A stretch of DNA of 64,000 bases from Holophagales bacterium (GTDB lineage Bacteria; Acidobacteriota; Thermoanaerobaculia; Multivoradales; Multivoraceae): assembly GCA_009843505.1 (NCBI GenBank), contig VYDI01000049.1, positions 85,411 through 149,410 on the forward strand, in the 5' to 3' direction. The position numbers were made by a program, and so were the translations under genes. Positions 7,684 to 14,675 of the stretch are shown one piece after another; the first letter of the stretch is position 1, and every line of letters begins with the position of its first letter. The notes below the pieces were generated by a model that ran no database searches, had not been told where the DNA came from, and saw only the letters and a program-made list of their open reading frames with translations.

Positions 7684-9639
7684 ATGCGCCTGTTCAAGGC
7701 CCGGGTCGCCACCAAGTTCGGGTTGCTGACGGCAGAGATGGCGTTCCGGTTGCTCGTCGCGCCGTGGCCGGGCAAGATCGTCGTCGACCACGTCATCCTC
7801 GGCATGCCCATCGTGGACGCGGCCGGGTTCCCCTCATACCTAAGCCCGTTCGTGCTGCTCCTGGCCGGCAGGAGCCCGCTGGAGATCATGGCGTGGGTAC
7901 TCGTCCTCGGCGTCTTCATGGTGACCGTGTTCGGGTTCACGACGAACCGGGGCACCGTCAGGTCCGCGACCGGAATGCCCACCGGAGCATCCGCGGCCTC
8001 GTCGGGCGGCGCCACCGTCCTCCTCCAGCAGGGGCACGGCACCCTGGCCCAGGGGCACGACACGGCCACCCGGACCGAGAACGAGGCCAACCGGGGCTCC
8101 GGCCTGATGGGCGGCATTCTCGGACTCCTCGACTTCCGGGTGCACCTGCGCCTGACCCAGTCGATGAATCACCTGCTCAGGACGAAACTCGCCGGGCGGA
8201 TCAAGCGCCTGCCGATGACGACCCTGGACGACCAGCGGATCGGCGACAGCATCTACCGCGTCCTCTACGACACGACGAGCGTCAGCCGCGTTCTCTACGA
8301 GGTGGGTCTCGAGTTCTACTCCCACGCGCTCGGCATCACGATCAGCGCAATGATGATGTACACGTACTTCGGCGACGCTCCAGAGGTCATCCTGCTGGCC
8401 GCCCTGTCGCTGCCGATCATGCTCATCTTCGTCGGTCCATTCGCGCGGATGGCACGGCGCAGAAGCCAGGCCAGCCGCGCCTCGGGCGCCGCGACGACGG
8501 CGAACATCGAAGAGGGCATGAGCAACGTGCTCGCCATACAAAGCCTCGGTGGAAACGAGCGCGAAGGCCAGCGCTTCAGGAAGGCCAGCGAGGAGTCCTT
8601 CCGGCGCTTCCGCATCGAGTCGCTGCTCAAGCTGACCTACCAGCAATTCGGCAGCCTGGCCTTCCTGCTGAGCCAGGTCCTGTTCTTCGTCGTCATCGCC
8701 GGACGCGTGATCGACGGCACGTTCACGGCCGGCGACTACTTCGTCCTCAACTACTACTTCTTCGTCCTGAGCGCGACGTTCAGCGGGATGGGCTTCATCT
8801 ACCCGGTTCTGCAGGACAACATCGCCGGTCTGCGCCGGGTGTTCTTCCTGATGGACCTGCCGTCGGAGAAGACGGGCGAAGGCGTCGAACTGCCCCGGAT
8901 CAGCGGCGGCGTCGAGATGAGGAACGTAGGGCTGACGTATCCCGACGGACGGCGGGCGCTGAGCGACATCAACCTCGAGGCCCGCCTGGGCGAGATCGTC
9001 GCCCTCGTCGGCCCGACCGGCGCGGGCAAGACCAGCCTCGCCTACATGGTGCCGGCCTTCGTTCAGCCGACCGAAGGTACGGTGACGATCGACGGCGTCG
9101 ACCTGAAGGACGTCTCAGTCGACAGCCTCCGCGATCAGGTCTCCTACGTCTTCCAGGAGACGCAACTGTTCTCCGACTCGATCCTCGAGAACATCCGCTA
9201 CGGGAACGCGGACGCGACCGAGGAAGAAGTGGAACGTGCCGCGCGCGTCGCCGGGGCGCACGACTTCATCGCCGCCCTGCCGGACGGCTACCGGACCAAC
9301 CTCGGTACCGTGACCAGCAAGCTCTCGGTCGGACAGAAGCAGCGCATCGCCATCGCCCGGGGGCTCCTGCGGGACGCGCGCATCCTGATCCTGGATGAAC
9401 CGACCTCGGCGCTCGACCCGGAGACCGAGGCCTACCTGGTCGACGCCCTCCACGCGGCGGCGAAGGACAGGCTGGTCATCATCATCGCCCACCGCCTGTC
9501 GACGATCGCGAACGCGGACCGGATCTGTTTCCTGGAGGAAGGAGAGATTCGGGAGCAGGGAACACACGAGGAGCTGATGGCGATGCCCGACGGGCGCTAC
9601 CGGAGATACGCCGCGTTGCAGGCAGGGGGCCACCAATGA
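7684..9639 (+). CDS. ABC exporter half-transporter (membrane + ATPase), copy 1
   Basis: Fused type I exporter subunit: six membrane helices, then an ATPase domain with Walker A GPTGAGKT, signature LSVGQ (usual LSGGQ), Walker B ILILDEP and H-loop AHRLS. A Gly/Ala/Thr/Gln-rich insert of about 60 residues follows the second helix (TMPTGAS-like to HDTATRTENEAN) and is shared with the paralogue at 12576-14675. The first ATG is at 7684, but homology to the paralogue N-terminus continues upstream in frame (EKALDRSASALDTQTDIPFREVLRIFGR). No ATG, GTG or TTG exists back to the in-frame stop at 7474. A CTG at 7516, overlapping the sulfatase stop and preceded by GGAAGAG, may be the real start. Substrate unknown. 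Confidence 0.9.
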   Translation: MRLFKARVATKFGLLTAEMAFRLLVAPWPGKIVVDHVILGMPIVDAAGFPSYLSPFVLLLAGRSPLEIMAWVLVLGVFMVTVFGFTTNRGTVRSATGMPTGASAASSGGATVLLQQGHGTLAQGHDTATRTENEANRGSGLMGGILGLLDFRVHLRLTQSMNHLLRTKLAGRIKRLPMTTLDDQRIGDSIYRVLYDTTSVSRVLYEVGLEFYSHALGITISAMMMYTYFGDAPEVILLAALSLPIMLIFVGPFARMARRRSQASRASGAATTANIEEGMSNVLAIQSLGGNEREGQRFRKASEESFRRFRIESLLKLTYQQFGSLAFLLSQVLFFVVIAGRVIDGTFTAGDYFVLNYYFFVLSATFSGMGFIYPVLQDNIAGLRRVFFLMDLPSEKTGEGVELPRISGGVEMRNVGLTYPDGRRALSDINLEARLGEIVALVGPTGAGKTSLAYMVPAFVQPTEGTVTIDGVDLKDVSVDSLRDQVSYVFQETQLFSDSILENIRYGNADATEEEVERAARVAGAHDFIAALPDGYRTNLGTVTSKLSVGQKQRIAIARGLLRDARILILDEPTSALDPETEAYLVDALHAAAKDRLVIIIAHRLSTIANADRICFLEEGEIREQGTHEELMAMPDGRYRRYAALQAGGHQ

Positions 9640-11423
9640 CGGAACGCACGATCGATACATCGTGTGCGAGGGTCGAGGACGCGGTCCTGGCAGCTTTGCG
9701 TGCCTACGACGCGGCGACGAGGGCGGGAGACGTCGACGGACAAGTCGACTTCTTCGCCGACTCCTGGCGAAGCAGCTCCGGCACGACCAAGGCCGATCTC
9801 CGGGAGCATCTGCGGAAGCAGGTCGACGGACCGATCGATCGGGAGAAGCGCTTCGTCCTCGACGACGCCGAAGTGGTGTTCGACGGAGACATTGCCGCCG
9901 TCGACCCGGTTGCGCTGCGTTCGCCGACCGGGGGCGGCTTCTTCGAGTTCAGGATGACGAGGGAATCGGACGGCGCCTGGCGTTGCGTGTCCGTCGCCGG
10001 GTCCAGGAGGGCGGATCGACTGGCCGAGAACGCCCGCGAACTACGCGAACGCATCCTGAGCGATCCGGCACGGCCGGGTTACCACCTCGTGATTCCAGAA
10101 GGCGTGGCGATGCCTTTCGACCCGAACGGGGCCATCTACTGGAAGGGTCGCTACCACCTGTTCTACATCTTCCAGGACACCCGGCTGGGCAAGCGGTCCG
10201 ACCACTGGGGCCACATGTCGAGCACCGACCTGTTCCATTGGCGCCACCATCCGACCTGCCTGCTCGAGGGGATGTACTCCGGCAACTGCTTCCTCAACAA
10301 GGAAGGTGTCCCGACGATCTGCCACCACCAGCACGGCGAGGGCAACGCCATGGCGGTGGCGCTCGACGACGACCTGAACGAATGGAAGAAGCTCGACTCG
10401 AACCCGATCACGCCGCAAACCCGGGAGGGAGACGAGCACCACGGAAAGTACCGCTCGTGGGACCCCTTCGGATGGCGTGAAGGCGAGACCTGTTACGCGA
10501 TCTTCGGCGGCAAACGCCCGGCGGTCGCGAAGTCGCCGGAACTCGACGGCGAATGGAAGTACGCCGGCGACCTCTTCGCCCACGGTGTCGAAGGCGTGGC
10601 GATCAACGAGGACGTGTCCTGCCCCGATCTCTTCGAACTCGGCGGCAAGCACGTGCTCCTCTGCATCAGCCACCGGCTCGGCTGCCGCTACTACGTCGGG
10701 GAATGGAGGGACGAACAGTTTCATCCCGAGTCCCACGCCCGAATGAGCTGGGTCGACAACTCGTTCTTCGCTCCGGAGAGCCTGTTCGACGACCGGGGCC
10801 GCCGGATCATGTGGGCCTGGATCCTCGACGAGCCTCTCTTCGGCGCGCGAACGAAGCACGGCTGGTCCGGCACGTTGAGCCTGCCGCGGGTGCTGTCGCT
10901 CGGAGATGACGGGCTGCTCCGCATGGACGTGCCGGAGGAGATCGAAGCGCTCCGCTACGGCGAAGTGCGGAAGGGGCCGTTCGTCGTGCCGGCCGACGAG
11001 GAAGTGCCCATGGACGGCGTCGCCGGCAACAGCCTCGAGCTGCTAGTCGAGATGGAAGGCGCGGAGGCATCGCACGTCGGTGTCAAGGTCTGCGCCTCGC
11101 CCGACGGCCAGGAGGAAACGTCCATCTTCTACGACGCCGAAGCGAAGCTGCTGAAAGTCGACACGCGCAGATCAGGTCCTGACGAAACGCCGAAGGTAGT
11201 GGAGGCGGCTCCGTTCGGATTGAAGCCCGGCGAGCGACTCAAGCTGCACGTCTTCGTCGACAAGTCCGTGGTCGAGGTCTTCGCCAACAGCCGCCAGGCC
11301 ATCGCACGGCGCATCTATCCATCTCGCCCGGACAGCATCGGCGTTAGGGTCTTCTCCGCCGCCGGCGACGCCCGCGTGCACTCCCTGAAGGCCTGGAAGA
11401 TCACGCCTTCGAATCCCTACTAA
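9636..11423 (+). CDS. GH32-family glycoside hydrolase with N-terminal SnoaL-like domain
   Basis: The 595-residue protein starts on an ATGA overlap with the exporter gene. Residues about 10-120 look like a SnoaL/NTF2-like domain (AYDAATRAGDVDGQVDFFADSW). Then comes a five-bladed GH32 propeller with the nucleophile in FDPNG (Asp162), and a C-terminal beta-sandwich ending VFVDKSVVEVFANSR...SLKAW. The family's RDP motif reads WDP here and the ECP acid/base motif reads SCP (EDVSCPDLFEL), so a glutamate acid/base is not in its usual place. No signal peptide is visible, so it appears cytoplasmic. GH32 enzymes cleave fructans or sucrose-type bonds, but the altered motifs make the substrate uncertain. 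Confidence 0.78.
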   Translation: MTERTIDTSCARVEDAVLAALRAYDAATRAGDVDGQVDFFADSWRSSSGTTKADLREHLRKQVDGPIDREKRFVLDDAEVVFDGDIAAVDPVALRSPTGGGFFEFRMTRESDGAWRCVSVAGSRRADRLAENARELRERILSDPARPGYHLVIPEGVAMPFDPNGAIYWKGRYHLFYIFQDTRLGKRSDHWGHMSSTDLFHWRHHPTCLLEGMYSGNCFLNKEGVPTICHHQHGEGNAMAVALDDDLNEWKKLDSNPITPQTREGDEHHGKYRSWDPFGWREGETCYAIFGGKRPAVAKSPELDGEWKYAGDLFAHGVEGVAINEDVSCPDLFELGGKHVLLCISHRLGCRYYVGEWRDEQFHPESHARMSWVDNSFFAPESLFDDRGRRIMWAWILDEPLFGARTKHGWSGTLSLPRVLSLGDDGLLRMDVPEEIEALRYGEVRKGPFVVPADEEVPMDGVAGNSLELLVEMEGAEASHVGVKVCASPDGQEETSIFYDAEAKLLKVDTRRSGPDETPKVVEAAPFGLKPGERLKLHVFVDKSVVEVFANSRQAIARRIYPSRPDSIGVRVFSAAGDARVHSLKAWKITPSNPY

Positions 11424-11433
11424 GGACTATGTA

Positions 11434-11607
11434 ATGAAGCTCCACGACCCCGAACTACGCATGCTCGTCGAACAGCTCGCCCGGATCGAGGACAGGCTCG
11501 GAGCCGGAACGGGGCCTGTCGTCACGTCTCCAGAGACTGCGATCGTGGAGCTGCTCAGAATCGTGCGCTCGCTGACTGAGCGTATCGACGAGCTGTCCCG
11601 GCGCTAA
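11434..11607 (+). CDS. Small hypothetical protein (57 aa, helical)
   Basis: A short frame beginning MKLHDPELRMLVEQL, 10 bases after the GH32 stop, with AAGGA about 8 bases before the ATG. The product is largely helical, with heptad-like leucine/isoleucine spacing (LVEQLARIEDRL, VELLRIVRSLTERIDEL), suggesting a small coiled coil. It overlaps the 3' end of the convergent WD40 gene by about 53 bases, which weakens the case. I do not recognise a family. Confidence 0.35.
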   Translation: MKLHDPELRMLVEQLARIEDRLGAGTGPVVTSPETAIVELLRIVRSLTERIDELSRR

Positions 11608-12625
11608 CGACGTAGACCACGCCGCCCGCGTCGCCGGCGACAACCGTCTGGCCGTCGGGAGAGACGGTGCACGCACGAGTCCGATCAGTGCACTTGAAGC
11701 AGCAGAACTGCCGTCCCGATCCAAGGTCCCATAGCCGCAGCGTACGGTCCGGGGAAGTGGAGACGGCTTGCCGGCCGTTCGGCGCGACGGTCACGCCGTA
11801 GACCGGCTCGGTGTGACCCTCCAGTGTGTGCAGGGAGCGTCCGGTCCGAAGGTCCCATTTGCGCAGAGTGGCATCCGCGGAGCCTGAAACGGCCGCGGCG
11901 CCGTCCGGGGTAACCGCAGCGGAATAGACATCCCCCGTGTGTCCGCGAAGCGTGCGCACGGAGCGGCCCGATTCGAGGTCCCATACTCGCAGCGTCCGGT
12001 CGCTCGACGCGGAGACGGCTCGTGCACCGTCCTGGCTGACGGCCACGGAGTGGACGGCGTCGGTGTGTCCTGAGAGCCTGTGCAGCACGTCTCCGGATTC
12101 GAGGTCCCAGACCCGAAGCGTCCGGTCCCAGGAGGCGGAAACGGCGCGCCTGCCGTCCGGAGTAAGAGCAAAGGACTTGACGTCATTCCTGTGTCCGTCG
12201 AGCGTGTGCAGGCAGCGGCCTGTCTGGAGGTCCCACACTCTCAGTCTGGCGTCTGCGGACGAGGAAACGGCCCGCGAGCCGTCAAACGTCACCGCAACCG
12301 AGTAGACCTCCATCGCGTGTCCCCGGAGCGCGTGCAGTGCGCGGCCTGCTTCGAGGTCCCAGACCCGCAACGTAGCGTCGAAGGAGCCGGATACGGCCCG
12401 CCTGCCGTCCGCCGTTACGGCAACACACCAAACACCGGCGCGGTGACCCTCGAGCGTGTGCAGGGCCCGCCCCGATTCGAGGTCCCAAACCCGCAGCGTA
12501 GCGTCCGCCGACGCGGAGACGACGCGCCGGCCGTCCGGCGTCACCGCGAGGGCTTCAACCCTCCCGGTGTGCCCCTCAAGCCTGTGAACCAGCCTGAAGC
12601 GACACATACTCGCGGTACCGCCCAT
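11555..12625 (-). CDS. WD40-repeat beta-propeller protein
   Basis: The 356-residue protein is almost entirely WD40 repeats: seven clear blades of about 42 residues, each ending in LRVWDLESGR or a close variant and opening with LEGHT...V.SVAVTPDGRRAVS, plus a weaker eighth segment (CTVSPDGQTVVAGDAGGVVYV). Blades are very alike, which suggests recent internal duplication or selection for uniformity. Neither a signal peptide nor a membrane segment is visible, so it is probably a cytoplasmic protein-interaction scaffold. Its start lies within the end of the upstream ABC exporter gene (overlap up to 50 bases; an internal Met at 12607 is an alternative), so the two are probably translationally linked. 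Binding partner unknown. Confidence 0.88.
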   Translation of the reverse strand: MGGTASMCRFRLVHRLEGHTGRVEALAVTPDGRRVVSASADATLRVWDLESGRALHTLEGHRAGVWCVAVTADGRRAVSGSFDATLRVWDLEAGRALHALRGHAMEVYSVAVTFDGSRAVSSSADARLRVWDLQTGRCLHTLDGHRNDVKSFALTPDGRRAVSASWDRTLRVWDLESGDVLHRLSGHTDAVHSVAVSQDGARAVSASSDRTLRVWDLESGRSVRTLRGHTGDVYSAAVTPDGAAAVSGSADATLRKWDLRTGRSLHTLEGHTEPVYGVTVAPNGRQAVSTSPDRTLRLWDLGSGRQFCCFKCTDRTRACTVSPDGQTVVAGDAGGVVYVVSAGTARRYAQSASARF

Positions 12626-14675
12626 CCGGCATCGCCATCAGTTCCTCGTGCGTACCTGACTCCCGCACTTCGCCGTCCTCCAGAAAGCAGATCCGGTCGG
12701 CGTTGGCGATCGTCGACAGGCGGTGGGCGATGATGATGACGAGCTTGTCCTTCGCCGCTTCGTGCAGGGCGTCGACCAGGTAGGCCTCGGTTTCGGGGTC
12801 TAGCGCCGAGGTCGGCTCGTCGAGGATCAGGATGCGGGCTTCCCGGAGGAGCCCCCGGGCGATCGCGATGCGCTGCTTCTGTCCGACCGAGAGCTTGCTG
12901 GTCACGGTGCCGAGGTTGGTCCGGTAGCCGTCCGGCAGCGCGGCGATGAAGTCGTGCGCGCCGGCGACGCGCGCGGCCCGTTCGACCTGCGCCTCGGTCG
13001 CGGCCGGGTTGCCGTAGCGGATGTTCTCGAGGATCGAATCGGAGAAGAGCTGTGTTTCCTGGAAGACGTACGACACCTGCTTCCTGAGGCTCTCCACTGC
13101 CACGTCCTTCAGATCGACGCCGTCGATCGTCACCGTACCTTCCGTGGGCTGCACGAACGCCGGCACCATGTAGGCGAGGCTCGTCTTGCCGGCGCCGGTC
13201 GGGCCAACGAAGGCCACGATCTCGCCGATCCTCGCCTCGAGATCCACGTCGCGGAGCGCGCGGCGGCCGTCCGGGTAGGTCAGGCCGACGCCCTTCATCT
13301 CGACGCCGCGCTTGATCCTGTCCAGTTCGACGCCGTCCCGCGCCTTCTCTTCCGGCAGGTCCATCAGGAAGAACACCCGGCGCATGCCGGCGACGTAGCC
13401 CTGCCACTCCGTGTACACGAAGCCCCAGGCCCCGAACGTCGCGCTGAGGACGAAGTAGTAGTACGTGAGGACGAAGTAGTCGCCGGCGGTGAACGTGCCG
13501 TCGATGACGCGGCCCGCCATCACGATGAAGAACAGGACCTGGCCCAGCATCAGCGCCAGGCTGAAGGCCTGCCGAACCGTGAGCACCAGGAACCACTCCG
13601 TGCGGAAGCGCTTGAACGACTCCGCGCTCGCCCGCCGGAATCGCCGCGCTTCCCGCTCGCTACCGCCGAGGCTCTGAACGGCGAGTACGTTGCTCATCCC
13701 CTCTTCGATGTTGCTCGTCGTGCTCGAGCCGGAGGCGCGGCTGGCCTGGCCTCGGCGCCGCGCCATGCGGGCAAAGGGGAGTTCGATCAGGAACACGATC
13801 GGAAGGGCGAGCATGCCCAGCACGATGACCTCCGGCGCGGCGCCGAAGTACGTGAACATGATGTAGAGGGTGATCACCACGCCGAGCAGGCCCGAGTAGA
13901 GCCCCAGCGCGATGCCGTGCAGCAGCATGTTGGCGCTCGTGGTGTCGTACAGGACGCGGTAGACGCTGTCACCGATTCGCAGGTCGTCCAGGGTCGTCAT
14001 CGGCAGTGACCGCAGCTTCCCGGCCACCCGGGTGCGGAGGAAGTGGTTCATCGACTGCGAGAGGCGAAGATGCACCCGGAAGTCGATGAACCCGAGGATG
14101 CCCGCCATCAGGCCCGAACCGAGGTTCGCCTGGTTCTCCGTCTGCGTGGCAATGTCGTGGCCTTGGGCCAGGGTGCCGAGGCCCTGCGGCGTGAGGGCCG
14201 TGGCGCCCCCGGAAGAGCCCGCCGAGGCCCCTGTGGGCGCTCCGCTGGGGGACCTGCCCGCGCCCCGGCTGGTGGTGAACCCGAAGACCGTCACCATGAA
14301 CACCCCGAGCAGGAACACCCAGAGCATCATCTCAACCGGCCCCATGCCGTCCAGCAACAGCACGGCCGGAGCCAGGAAGGCAGGAAAGCCCGACGCGTCG
14401 CCGATGGGCATGCCCAGGATGACGTGGTCGACGACGACCTTTCCCGGCCAGGGCGCGACGAGCAGCCGAAAGGCCAGCTCCACCGTGATGAAGCCGAGCT
14501 TCGTCGCGATCCGCGCCTTGAACAGCCCGAAGGTCGAGACGACCCGCGCGAAGATGCGCAGAACCTCCCGGAACGAAATGTCCGTGCCCAGGTCGAGGAC
14601 GCTGGCGGCACGGTCGAGCTGCTTCTCGTGCTCCCGCAGCGACGGGCGAGACGCGCGAGCCGCCTCGGCCATCAA
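12576..14675 (-). CDS. ABC exporter half-transporter, copy 2
   Basis: A 699-residue fused exporter, close paralogue of the copy at 7684-9639 on the opposite strand; the ATPase domains differ at only scattered positions. It has the same six-helix core, the same conserved Gly/Ala-rich insert of about 60 residues after helix 2 (APTGASAGSSGGATAL...HDIATQTENQAN), Walker A GPTGAGKT, signature LSVGQ, Walker B ILILDEP and H-loop AHR. The start overlaps the stop of the preceding exporter by 4 bases (ATGA), implying that the two half-transporters form a heterodimer (established pattern for such pairs). Substrate not evident; the downstream WD40 gene overlaps its end. Confidence 0.92.
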   Translation of the reverse strand: MMAEAARASRPSLREHEKQLDRAASVLDLGTDISFREVLRIFARVVSTFGLFKARIATKLGFITVELAFRLLVAPWPGKVVVDHVILGMPIGDASGFPAFLAPAVLLLDGMGPVEMMLWVFLLGVFMVTVFGFTTSRGAGRSPSGAPTGASAGSSGGATALTPQGLGTLAQGHDIATQTENQANLGSGLMAGILGFIDFRVHLRLSQSMNHFLRTRVAGKLRSLPMTTLDDLRIGDSVYRVLYDTTSANMLLHGIALGLYSGLLGVVITLYIMFTYFGAAPEVIVLGMLALPIVFLIELPFARMARRRGQASRASGSSTTSNIEEGMSNVLAVQSLGGSEREARRFRRASAESFKRFRTEWFLVLTVRQAFSLALMLGQVLFFIVMAGRVIDGTFTAGDYFVLTYYYFVLSATFGAWGFVYTEWQGYVAGMRRVFFLMDLPEEKARDGVELDRIKRGVEMKGVGLTYPDGRRALRDVDLEARIGEIVAFVGPTGAGKTSLAYMVPAFVQPTEGTVTIDGVDLKDVAVESLRKQVSYVFQETQLFSDSILENIRYGNPAATEAQVERAARVAGAHDFIAALPDGYRTNLGTVTSKLSVGQKQRIAIARGLLREARILILDEPTSALDPETEAYLVDALHEAAKDKLVIIIAHRLSTIANADRICFLEDGEVRESGTHEELMAMPDGRYREYVSLQAGSQA

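Noticed and set aside
11555..12625. Tandem DNA repeat or satellite
   Set aside because: The repetition follows the 42-residue protein periodicity of WD40 blades and is explained by the coding sequence.
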